Below are positions 14,401 to 27,700 of a stretch of DNA of 64,000 nucleotides, piece by piece. The stretch is taken from assembly GCA_019614645.1 (NCBI GenBank), contig JABWDB010000001.1, forward strand, positions 22,437,501 through 22,501,500. Reading direction: 5' to 3'. The position numbers and the translations under genes were made by a program. Every line of letters starts with the position of its first letter. Positions within the stretch are counted from its first letter, which is position 1. This stretch comes from Stratiolaelaps scimitus (taxonomy: Eukaryota > Arthropoda > Arachnida > Mesostigmata > Laelapidae). The notes under the pieces were generated by a model. That model searched no databases. It was not told the origin of the DNA and saw only the letters and a list, made by a program, of their open reading frames with translations.

Positions 14401-17400
14401 TCCTGAGTATTGCAGCTATGACCCTTTCGTAATATATCTATTGATATAATGTAATGCCAATCGGAGCTATCATAGCAAATATATGATGATGGGGTTTCGA
14501 AGCGATGAATCGAAGCCAAGGCCGTTCAACTGGATGGCTATATACTTGACTCTGCTTTCCTTCGCCTTTGACGCCGACGATACTTAGGCCTAAAAAGATG
14601 TCGTGTCTTGATTCGATGTTGGAGGACAACGCTCAAAATCTGCTGCCAGCTCCTACCTGCCTACCCGCTTGTAAATCTGTATGCTAAATGGCCGACTTGG
14701 AACGGACCAATTCCTGATGTAACGAATGAGGTTTTGAATCTTCCACGGCCGGGGAATGATTATGAATTGTGATCGTGAGCTGAGTCCGTTCCTACATCTA
14801 GCGTCGGCACTGTGCCAACGATCCATATCCACATAGTACGCGTGTCAAATCGCTATACGACGACAACAACTGCGAAACCATCAACGACATTCCAAGTACA
14901 GTCATCTTCTCAATATGGCGGAAATTGGATCACACACTCGCTGCTTGTTAGTGCTCAGTCAAGCCTGATGGAATAGCGATTATTCACTGTGTGACAAATT
15001 TCAACCGTCTGCCACGCAGTTCGCTTTAAGCTGAGTTCAAAGTGTTGCGTCACTTTGATCGTCTCGTGGACGTCGATGTGATCCACGAATGATGGAGACA
15101 GAGCTTTTACCGATACGAGATAACTTTCGATGAGGCGAGTCGAGCCGGGAGGCTGCATAGCATTTCGGTAGCATGGCGAAGAGGCAAATAATGAAGTAGT
15201 CCTTCTGCATTCAAAAATAATACGCTGTACATGCTAAACAGCAGGGGAAAGAGGAGTGCCAGTCTCACATCTGGAACGATTTTTGTTTCTGAAAAACATT
15301 TTAAAATCATTTCTCTACGCAAAATGCTCTATAATGATAATTGTACAGCTGCAGTTTTGAGGGTGCACTGTTATATCTACCCGAACAAGCTGAAAGCCAT
15401 CAACGGTGTCCGTGTCCGAAGCGGCGCACCACGTCGTCCATGCCGCTGAGTGGCGCCACTGCATAACGAGCAGTTTCCGGCCAACACACACTGCCATTCT
15501 CAGATGACTGCCGCCGGGTCGGCTGAGTGAATACAGGTGGCATCCTTTCGTGCGCTCCAGACGATGCTCTGTAAAGTAGTCGAGGAAGAAAATTGTATTG
15601 AACAAATAAACAACATGTGTACAAATGTCGAAACACGTTTCTACATTTACTCATGTATGTACATGCGTATATATACATATATATAAGAGGGCAATTATCA
15701 AACGCCATTCGATCTCTATCAAGATCGATACATATATATATATATGTGTGTGTGTGTCCATGATCTACCTATCCACAGCCCTTTGAATGATAGACCCTAT
15801 TGTTGCTGTGTACAGCACGGCCTCTGTCTCTTGGGTGACCGCTGCATACTCCATGTCGACACGTGACGATTATTCAACTGACATCTGTACGTAGTATTTG
15901 TTCGTAATACGGCAGACGCTGTGCATATCATCATAGCGAACGAACTGCTCTCGCTATGCACGGCCACGGTGAGGAAAGGTGTCACCATTTCAACTCATTA
16001 TATAATACATTAATTTGCGTAAGCATTTTGTGCGTGCTGCGCCGTGTGTGCTATCTGGTGCTTGCTTCGTTGGTCGGGCGGTCTGCCCCTCCAATGTACT
16101 ACATTTCCGTGTGATATTTCTTTATTTGCCGAATCGATTGCACAAACATCGTCCAAAGTTCACTGGCACCACCCTAGCCACCACCCTCGTAGGGCGTCAC
16201 TTTGCTTATTCATCTGACTGCTGAACGTACGACTGACGCTATATTTATTTTAACAGAATGTGTCTGTGCGAAAGAGGCCAGACAGGGGGACCAGATCGAC
16301 CGCTTCAGGCTTCTCTGCGGATTAGGTTGAATAGCAGTTGCATCCGTTGTCCTACCGCCAATACGGGTGGTGCAGTACAATATTGTCGGTCAATGCGATA
16401 GGTGCATATTGCATGCGTGCGGGTGAATATTGAAGACACATCCTCAAGGAGCCATCCACTGATTGATTGATACTTTATATAGGGTAATACTTTGTGTGCG
16501 ATGGACGATACTCCACTGCTCGCTCAGTGAACGAAGCCGACTACCAACCTATCGTCACTCGCGAAATATACAGAGCAGGCTCTGATCGACTATTACATTC
16601 CACTGTCCCGAGGGGCGCCGCTTGGTTATTCACTAAAGACAGAGGCCGTCATCATGTTTTCAACCTATTAACCCTGTAAATGTCAATTACCTCATTTAGT
16701 GTCGCGGTTCGTGTACCGGCCTATGAAGTTTTTTCAGGAAATTGTTCACTAGAACGGTCGACGTGCCGTGCTCATTTTCTTTCGCAACCTGTTCTACCAT
16801 TGCTGTTGCCCGCGTCGTCGGAATCTTCGTCACAAGCATTCATGGAAATGAATCACTTTGAGCTACCTTACCTACCCCCCACCCCCTATGTACAGCTAAT
16901 GGCCGACGTATTTCTCAGTGTACAGAGGCGCGTTGTTTGTTCGCTCTCCTCTCGACCGTCACGAGCGGTCTCGGCAGAGGGGCCTGCGCGTGCGGTACTG
17001 GCGTATTACTGTTATTATTACTAATATTATAATAATGGATCTGGCAGAGAACCGACTAAACTACTACGGTACAGACATACGTATGTAACAACGTACGTAT
17101 ACTCGCGACGTAATGGATTTGGCTTTCCGTGAGCGGCAGCTAACGGCAAGCGTTATCTATCTATGGCCGTTCTTTGCGTGCACAGCCCGGAAGTTGTGCA
17201 ACGGGGCAGAGCCAGCAGCCACAGGCTCAAGCGTGGGTGCTAACGCCCATATGAAAGTGAGTTGTGCCGCCAACTGATGTTCGTTCACTGATGTTGTCTA
17301 CGATCCACTGTTTCCTTCACACTACAAAGGCGCGGTTAAATCATCAGCTCGGTTAGGTGATGGGACAATCCTTCGATAGACATCACTAAGGGATGCTTTC

Positions 17401-20400
17401 CGTCTGCGTTTTCTTTCTGCTTTGCTGTGCACTCGGAACAGTGCGGTTTCGAGGAACGATGTACTAGAGGTCGTACCGATGCGGCCACTTCGTGCACCAG
17501 TAAGCGTAGTAGTTGGCCTTAGCGACCAGCGGCAGAATACCACATACTGCTGGGTTCGATCTGAAATAAAGCTACCGCAGACGCACCACGTTCGCGTGCT
17601 GACTCGCCGCTGCTTTGCCTTACTGCAATAGCATACAACAGACTCGACTCGGCCTCGGTGGAACGGCCTGCGGCTTGTTACATGGGTCGGAACGAGATCC
17701 CTATGTGGTTGGCCGTGGTTGAACCTGCTGCTGTCGCTTCTATCTGAATTCTAGCTGTCTGGCACGGCCCGGGGATAATGTGAGTAACGTTTTGGAGCGT
17801 TTGACGGCGGATTGAGAGGGTGTGGTAGCTTGGCCGTCCTTCGGATCATTCTCGTTTGGCCGACTCGTGCCTGCTGGCTGATCGCCCAGCTGCCTGTTGG
17901 GAGGTTCGGATGGGTGCCCTGTCGTGACTGAAACTCTGCCGAGCGCTTTAGCGAACATAAACACAGCGACGGCAACAGCTGCCGGCTGGAATTAACGGCG
18001 ACATGATGAGCCGAGCCGACGGCTGGGATTGTCTGGGAGACGGGCCGCGGTGTAAAGGCGGAGAGAATCTGCCCTCAATAACGCCCCCGCCTGTATGTGC
18101 TTGCTCGTGGGGGGGGGGGGGTGGAAATTTAACTGGTTGCGAACTACATGTACATAGACTGGTTTTTGGCAACCTGCGGTTTTGGCCGAGCCTCAGCAGC
18201 CGCTGCTCGACTAACGCTGCTACCTGCTCTCAGGGGGACAATGGGAGGGATTCGGGATAAGAGAAAACACAGGCGGTTCGTCGTTTCGTGGTTCCGACGA
18301 AAATCTCATCCGCAATAAGAGACGCAATCAAAGTGTTAGAGCACACGGTCACAAGTTGAGGTCCCACAATTGCCGGGGATCATGCTTGTAAGCATCAGGT
18401 TGAACGGTCAAAAAGATGCGGGTTTGTGCGCCTGTTATGCGTAACCGTGTTGTGTCACTCGTTCGCACAAGACGACACTTATCCGGTCTTGGCAACCTCC
18501 GCAGCCGACTGAAAAGAAGTACCTCGCTCTCGAATTGTCGATGTGTTTAGACGAGTGGTTACCTTTCCTAAAAAAACTTCGCTAAAATTTTCTCTCTATT
18601 TCAGCAAGGCAAAGCCGGTAAGGCGCATACAAATATAGCTGGCGCATTGTCTGGTCTTCTTACAGTAAATATTAGCAAAGTTCTCTCCTTGTCGATTTAC
18701 CGGAATGGACAGTGTCCCTAATATAGCTCCACTCCTATATGCAATGGGACGAAGCTTCGCTCGGCGCACTATGCTACGTCGATTACTCTCGCTACGTTGG
18801 TAGTAACTGCTCGTGTCCTACGATTTACACACGGGTTTTTGATGAGAGACGACACTAGTTTTAAACGACACATACGGTAAAACCTCTTTTGTACAAATCA
18901 TCCCCCCCGCCATTGCGAATCGGGTCGTCTTACTTCAGCTGCCGACGATATTCTCTCTCTCTTTCTCGAGACGCGAATGTCACAATGGTGTCATCCACTA
19001 TACCAATAGCACCAGCAATTTCCAAATGTCCTCTTTGAATATTCACCACGGATCGTCAAGCTATTCTGAGACTCAGGGTATGCTACATATTTTGTCAGTG
19101 TTTCTAGCAATGTGGCAGGTGGTTCGTCCTTCTTGGCCCTACAGCCGCTTATAGCGCGATCGATGGTACCGTTGTTGTTCTCGCTGATCGGAGCACGATG
19201 TGTTGTTCTTGCTTCTCTGACGCACGCCAGCTTTGCTAGCTGATATCAACTTTTCTTGTTTCTGCGAGCCTGTTTAGGTTCGGTTGGGCCGATGCCAGCA
19301 GCCGGCGCTCGTTAAGCTCAACCCTGGTGACCCGCCAAACGGCGATGTCGATGATGCCAAAAGCCGAGGTATTGAGATATTCCTCATCTTCGACGGATAT
19401 GTTCTCGTACGACTGTCACGAACAGCACACAAAGCGGGCGGCAACCGAATTCAAAAAGGGGGCAAATAAACATGGCCGCATCGCACTCACTGTCGTATTC
19501 TTCGGCGGCGAGCAATGCCACAATACACGGTGTTCCACACTGATCGGCATCAGACCGGCTGTTTCTAAGGTGATCCATTCTTTGTTTGAAGACGGAAACG
19601 ACTTGTGCGAAATTGGGACGTGCCCAGAAGCGGGGAGACTCGCATCAATGCAACTCTTTTCGTTGCTGAATACTTAAAGGCACAGGGCGTAGCCACCACC
19701 AGCAGCCGATACACGCATTAGTTGTACCTCTGACAATAAAGACATCGATTTGTCAGCCAAGTCGAATATAGCGATCAACGAGCAAACCATTGCATGCTCG
19801 TGGGCGGTATAAGCCGATAGTCCTAATATAGCTCTTATAATCCTAAACTAACAAGTGTCAGCCAATATGAAGAAAACGGTTATACGAGGTACTCTCTCCC
19901 AAGCTTCATTATTTTTCTGAGCCTTTTGCTCTTGATATCAACGGCTGTAAGGGCAACTATCTTAATGCCAGAGACACTGATGTGTTATATATTAGCCTCA
20001 AGTAATCTCTCCAAATTCTAAGCTGACGTCAGCTGGTGACTCAGTTGGAGCTCTTCGGAATAAGATTGAACAGCTGATGTATACCCCCTTCTAGTAATCT
20101 AGCTACCAACAAAGGGCGGGCTAGGTTAGCGTCCAATGAATCGTTTACAAACTAAGTAAGATAAGAGGCGATCTTTCTCTCTCTCTCCTTATATAAAGGG
20201 CATATTCGATTCATAACTTTCAACTGACTGCCCCTTCCATTCCGATTGCATTTGTCCTGAGACAGGTGTGTCCCATAAAAAAGGTCCTGCTGGAAAGTTT
20301 ACAATAGCAAGGGCTATATACGTCGAAAGGTATGTAAGCACTCCGAATACGATGTCGCTCGGTACCGGAACGAACAAATCTTCCCATCCTCCTAATGTCA

Positions 20401-21703
20401 TTTGTATTTTATTGCCTGTGATTGTTGTAAAGCGTGGAAGTACGTCCAGATGTGTACGTCAAGATGTGTGCGATGAACGATAGAGAGCGAAGGCACTTTT
20501 ATTGGTGTATCTATGCTCACTTACCCCTGAGATCGTGTCGCGTTTTGACAGCGCCGAACGATGGATCGATCTCGAAGTCGGACAAACGGAACACATGGAC
20601 CCGCGAGTCCCGACCTCTGTCGGTGCGCAGTAACAGGATGCCGTGCGCTTCCACAACAGATAACTGCTTAACCTGAACACTTTTGTCGAAGATCTGCCGA
20701 TACTGAAGACCCTCTGAAAGTTAGAGAGGACAGCATGGATCACCGGCCCATGGGCACATTAGTGGCGTACGTGCGACGTTTTCAAAATCACATTGTGCTC
20801 GCGTCCGCTGTTATTTCATAAATGATAAAAGTGGCTTGATTTAATGCCTACGTTCTACAATACAATGTGTCGCAGGAGCAGGTGGGGGAAAGTGGAATAT
20901 TTAAAGCGATGCATATGTCACATGATATTGTTAGATGGCATTGCTGCCACTTTACACGGTACGGAGTACACCGACTATATGGTGAATTATATGATGACCA
21001 TTATTTGAGAAAATTCACACCTTGCCAGTTCTTTGTTCTATAATATAATACATGTCGCCGTAGAGCTTGATGTATTTTCTGTCTGTTAGACTTCCAAAAT
21101 GCCGCTACAGGATATTCTTGCTATCTACTTATTGGAACCTTCCCTCATCGGTTGCTCCCGTCTCTATAAAAAACGGTATTATATTTTTGCAATAACGTTC
21201 AACGAATGTGTTGGTAGATTCGACCACTACCGCTTAGTGAATCTCATTATGAGCGCAATAGAGATCATTTGCTGAGACGTTGATGCCAGTGGACACGCCC
21301 AACAATGTCAACCTGACATTTTCAAGCGCTCCTTCTTTAATCTTCCTCTACTCGTCATGAAATCAAACAGGTTTTTAGTGTCTGTTAAACAATTCCTCCT
21401 GAAATATAGGCTTGGTCTCATACGTCTCATGCACAAGCTTTTCAGACTGTTTTGGGCAGACGTTGTTATATGAACTCGCATTCGTAATACTAGTCTTTTT
21501 CATGCGATCACATATAATTTGGCGGAATATTTAGATTTAGGTCTTGCAGCTGTTAGGCAACCACCAACTGTCCAATGCACCACAATGGCTCGATACGGCA
21601 GACCAGTGGCATATTGATTAAACTCCGTACATAGGGTAGTGAAGGTCGCATCATTTACACAGACGTATACATTCATATTTTTAGAGGCCAGATACAATAA
21701 GCG

Positions 21704-21735
<32 letters not shown>

Positions 21736-24700
21736 TGGTGAATTTGTTGGAAACGAGTGGGAAGCTAATATTATTGTACTTGAAAAACTTATAAATCGTT
21801 GTCGGGCGGTCATCGAACACACAGCGTGCTGAACAAAGTACCAAGTGCATAGAAATAAATTGACGAAGTCCCTGACAAATGCAATTATCATCCACGCGGT
21901 ACTCGAACCAGCTACAGCGTGCACAGGAAACGATTGTGAGATCGTGTCTTTCTGACGACTAGGATTGATGATGGCACATAATGCCAATGCACACAGGGAG
22001 AACACAAATTCTATTATGTTCTAGTGTCGAGTGAATTTAGATTGGCAATATATAGAAGCGACCATCGTCTGAAATCGTTGATCCGAATCTACAGTAGTAC
22101 GTCTCGATCGTTCACTCAATCGATAATGATTATGACGATGATGGTGATGGTCAATTATAAACGATTTCATATTTCATTACTCTGATCGCATCGTCGATAA
22201 CGTTGCAGCAGACGCTCGCGTTCGTTCCCGCTGAGGCTGTTTGACCTATCCACCAAGTGTTCCATCTGCCTTGCTCAGACAAGGCCTTTTCTGCCCAGCA
22301 GTTTGCGTCATGCAATTCATGCGTTTGCGTGAATTCGCTTCCTCTCTCTCTCTCTCTCTTCTTTTCTCGTTCGCTCTCTCTATCTCGGCCCAGTCGCTTT
22401 CATGTGTCCTTCCATACACTCATCGTGTCTTATCCCGCTATTGTACTCCACTAACGACAAGTACGTGCGATGCAATGGCCGGCCGGCACAACGAGCGAGG
22501 GACACTCCCAGCGAATAGCACGAATAGGAAGAATGACGAGTCTCTGGCGGCCGTCACCAGCCACGCAGCATACCCCCCGATGGTTGCTGGATCGTAATTA
22601 CGCCTTGGGTGACCCCCCGGACCCCTTCTCCTGCCCCGACCCACAGCTGCACTAGAACGACTACGATTATGTAACACGTCTGGTCGGCACTTACAGCGAG
22701 CCGCATTCAATTCTACATGGGCCGCTCCAACTCGACAAAGGGAGGAAATAGGGCAAGAGCTCGCTTCGTTCGTTGTCTGCTATGGCCTCTGCTCCCCACC
22801 CTCCAGTTGAGTGAGCGGTGAGCCCGGCGGCCGGTAGCCGCGGCAGCGCGATGACATATATGTGTGCGTGCGTATACTTGCGCAGTACGCGACAAAACGA
22901 ATTTGCCTGTTCGCTGGTTGGCGGTCGTCAGTCGGCGGGTGCCGCTCGCTATTCGAATACCGAATGCCCTCGCTACTCGTTACCCATTACGGACCCTACA
23001 ACGCTAACACTGAAGTTACAGTTTTCGGACCGACTCTCAGCCAACATTCGCATTGCTTCATAAAACGGCGGCAACAACAGCCACAACGGCAGCTACAACT
23101 ACTATTAGTGCTACCACTACTAGTTGTACGAGCAATGCTGCCGCGACTCTGTAGGATGTACTACTTTTTCACGAGTCTTCTTGTTCATCATGTTCAGCAG
23201 CGGAGCTCCCGGAGCACGCCTGTCTACCCCAAGTTCGTAAAATCGTGCTGGTTGGATGGGATCAGGGAGCCTGCAGCCGACTTGGTACTTTCCTTGACTA
23301 ATGTCCGAATGCACAGGTCGTCTGACATAGGTTCTTCTGCTACTGCTGCTGCTGCTGCCACTTCAAGATGCGCCAAATAGCAACACCTGCTGGTCAATGT
23401 CTGCTGTTTGGAGCAGTGGGCGCTGCCACTGTTTTTGTGACTAGACAAAGTGGTGTACCTCTTCGACGTAGACGAGGACCCCTGACGATAGATGGTTGGT
23501 AATTCTGCTATGACGTTACTACACATTCAAAGCGGACGAATTCAAAGACAACAGAATCATCTTTGCTTCTGTTTATTTCGATTCCCGTTATTGGTAGCCT
23601 CGCTATTATGAGTAACTCGTTGGTATTATAAATGCGAACGGCAATGCAAAAGCAATGTCGCGAACGTTAAATGTTGGCTGACAGTCAGCCCAAAAACTTT
23701 TTTTTATTATTATAAATGACTCGCGTATCATATGCTGGGTGTGATAGTACACAAATATAATTCAATGGTTTGGATAAGAGAATGATATGCATGGGAGATG
23801 TCAGGTGCAGATAGCTATCTATGGTACCAGATATAATTCACACGCATGCCTAAAGTAGCAAGACAACAAATCCGATACAAATTCTAGGAAAAAACAGTGC
23901 ATGAGCATATGTGAAAAAATGAGAAGACTGATTTAGCATTTGGTGAACATTATAAGTCATCGTCGTCACGAAAGCGATAACGCCGATTTATGGCTCCAGT
24001 GACCATATTCATACATATATAATGCCAATATTGGCTAAATTTGACAATATAGATAAGCGCACATATATTTGTATTGGTAAACATCTTCCCATGCTAATGA
24101 GTGCAATGTTTGATGTGACTGTGACGGCTACCAGAGCTGGTATAAATGTCTTACCTAAATTCATAGCTAAGAAACAATGTGTAAATGACTTATTTCCTTG
24201 GAGAGTGTCTCGAGCCCTACGTGATGGGTAGCTTTTTCAAACATATGACCTCTTCTTGGCAAACACATAGCGGCTAACTCAGATATTGTTAAACCTAACC
24301 TTTGAAATAAAGCGTTATTATTATTATTATTATTATATATATATATAAATATATATATATTATATATATACATATCGGACGAAATGTTTTCGTAGGCTGC
24401 CGCAGCGATATATGTTCAGCGATTCACAGTGTAACTTAGAGCGTATTAGTCATAATAACGCCAGGTGGAGCGCAAGCGTTCACTGCGTCTATAGTCTACC
24501 TCGCTCTGAGAGAAACGCAACTAAAATAAAAATGTAATACATGCCCGCGGTCTACTATACTTGCCTTCAATGATGAATATTCCAGCTTCTGTCGCAAGAA
24601 TTAGTCGGTTCTCCCCCCAGGAATCGCCACAGGTGACTTCGTGCGGGAAGTCTGGATAAAAGCAATGCGGCTCCCAGGGCTCACGTTTGAACAGAGACGT

Positions 24701-27700
24701 TGTCGCCAGCGATGTGGGCGCGTCGCCCTTTACGATCGTGTCCAGCTATGGGGACATAAATAAGTGCAATAAATAAGTATAATAAAAGACGACGCAAAGT
24801 GCCATCGGAAAATGTAACCAATAATATTTCATACTTATATTGAATATATGATAACAGACGGCAGTCGTCGATTCATAGTGCCGTGTTAAAATCGGCCGAA
24901 GATTCAAACCTAGAAACGTCTCTATGAAATATAGTGGAGAAAGATCCCACTCGGCTTGTTTTTGCTTAAAAGCACGCTATATTAAATCAATTTGTATTTT
25001 TTGACCAGCTCTTTTTGCTTCACGTAATTCAAGCTGTTCTATCGTTTTTCGGCGCTTTAGGCTTAGGGGGGGGCTTTTTTCATTTTTTCGCATCATTCTC
25101 TTTTACATCTTGAGAGAAAAATGAAGCAAAACAGAGCTCCTTTTAACCAGCAGCGTTTTTTCAAACACTTGCCCCGACTAATATTTGACACAAAAACCAG
25201 ATGACATTCTTGTACCATCAGGCACAACGGTTCGCCTCGAGGGAACCAGACACATTCCCGTTTGGGTGCCGGGGTGTTTCCTAATAAAAGGTAATGCTGG
25301 CCGATAAGGACGACGAGGTGAATCGTCTTGAGACCTCCTTCGCCATTTCGTCACTCGAGAAGGTGGGAACTATCTCCGGCAACGCATAGGGCCGAATCAA
25401 TAGTAACTAGAGCACACGAATGGAAAGGCAGAGACGCCTATCTGACGTTCAGCTTTGCTTCGACTTCTTCCGTCGTCAGAACTGTTTTGGGGGCCCTGTT
25501 TCCAGATCATTGTCAGACACCTTTTCCGTTATCGCCACTTCGGGAGTGGCGTGCTCAACAGTCCATACTCAAAGTAAAAAATCATACACGTGAAGCAATC
25601 GCTTTTCCTCCAGGGCAATATTCTTATTATTACTTGACCGGTTTCCCATAGAGGGGAGAGTTTGTCCTCGGTCACACGCTCGATGCGGTCACCAACAGCT
25701 GGCACCGCTTATTTAGCGACTTTCAGCAGCAGTAAAAGTAAGTCTGACAGAGAGGACAAAATGGTAGGTAAAACCGCCATGTGATCCTCGATGTAGGAGC
25801 GATAGAGGCAGAAGCAACGGCAGGGCTCAGCTACACACTTGACGAGACTGTACACGATACTCACCTTGAGTGCTTGTCCGATGCGGACGAACTCCACCTG
25901 ACGAGCCTCCTCCTTCCTTCGGGATCCTCGTGGGGTTTCAGGAAGGACATCGGAGAACGCCCGGCGGTTCAGCATCGTCTGTAAAATATGTACCAGGAGC
26001 AAAAGCGAGCCGGGGCGGGTTAGGTAACGGCAGTGGTTGAATTGACTGACGAGTGAGATCGAAATCTGTCTGTCTCGTTGGAACAATCGTTTATTATTTT
26101 AAATTTCGTCTAGTTGGTTGATATGTGCGACGCTTCGTGTTTTACGTTCATTTGCGTCGCCTGCTGCGCTGAAACGGCAGTAACCGTAGCCGCGATCCAG
26201 AGGTCGATAAGCAGTCGGCAGAAGTCGGTACACAATTTCCGTGGTGTTTGGTCGACCTTGGCTTCTGTTCGTGCCTCCTAGCCCGCCTGTGGCCTGCCCT
26301 TCAACATACACTACCATCGCACCGGGCCACTCCATTTTCCAATTCTGGCTTTCGTACGCCTGACGTATCTAAACAACAGGTGTCGAAATAGGCTTATTCT
26401 CATGCTAATCGAGCTCTGCGCCGCATCCCGCCGGCTACCGCTGTTTTCAATGCGACCTGCTCCGCCGGAGGGGGAAAAGGAAAGAGCAATCACCAAGTAT
26501 CAAGGCTTGCCGGCGCATGTGGTCTGATCGCGAAACAATGCGGTCTTCAACCTCATGCTCCTCCGCCGTGGCTGCCAGTCTCTTCTCGTTCCCAGCTCGT
26601 CGACTCGACGAAGGGCTCAGCTGAGCTCGAAGTCCTAAACCGCAGCAGAGTCATCGGCGCACCTCATCCCTGGTGCTGCCGGCCTTAGCTGCGTTCGTGT
26701 TGCCCTGCTCTCCCGACACCTTCTTTCTCTCTTGCTAGCTCTCCGGCGAGACAGGCCAGCAACGGCATAGTGAGTAGGAAAGAGCGGAAGGAACACGCAG
26801 AGGAAAAAAAGGTGTAGCAATCTCTCCGGCCCATTCCTTCAAGGTCCCAGAGGGCCGCCGCTGCTCCCTGCGGCTGCTCGCAGAATGCTTACTCGTGTAT
26901 GCGGCCTCGGAGAGGCGTTAGGGGATGCCCGATACTAAAACGAGTCGCTGTTCGTAGCAGTAATATACGGCTGACTGTGAATGACCTTGCTCTCCTTTCC
27001 CCTGTTTACTTCGTGACCCTTATCACTTCTATATGAGACGGCATAGCCAGCCCCCTGCCCCCGAAGGCCTTTCGATGAGGTGTAGATGTGGTGGCTGAGA
27101 CGAGTTATTGTGATGCGTTGGGTGGAGTGCTACTTAGGTCTCCACGTCCGGCTGGCAAGCCAGCGATCGCGTCGTTCGGTGGTCTTCGTCCCTTCGCTGT
27201 GCGCTATTTGTCTGGCCCTAGCGCGAAAAGCCGACCAGCATATGATCCCGCGAAATGTGGTTGGTGATGACCAAACGTCTCGTAGTATTAAGTGTACGTG
27301 TCCCTGATCGGGTCGGAGGGGGGTTTGGCGAACGGGTCTATGAGTGGACAGGGAAATTGAAGGCATAGAACAAGGGATATTCGTAGAGCAATGGAGACGG
27401 ACTTAGAAGAGAGGTCTGAGGAAGGTGGAGGTTCATAGAGTTACTACGAGTAGCTGCGAAATAGTTTGGCTGCAGGGCACGATTGGAATCGATGTGTCAA
27501 GACGTCTTGATGCGAACGGGTGTGTCTATGTGCGCGTCCCTGCTGCTGGCAATGGACATGCAGAGGAACAATGACAGCTGGAAGAGAGCCATGAACGAGT
27601 CCAGATAGGTGGAGGTCTACCAGCCAGTAACAGGGGATCAGGCAGGGGGTCGGTGTGGTGGAATATATACTCGGACGTCCGCCAGCTACTCTCGCCGGCA

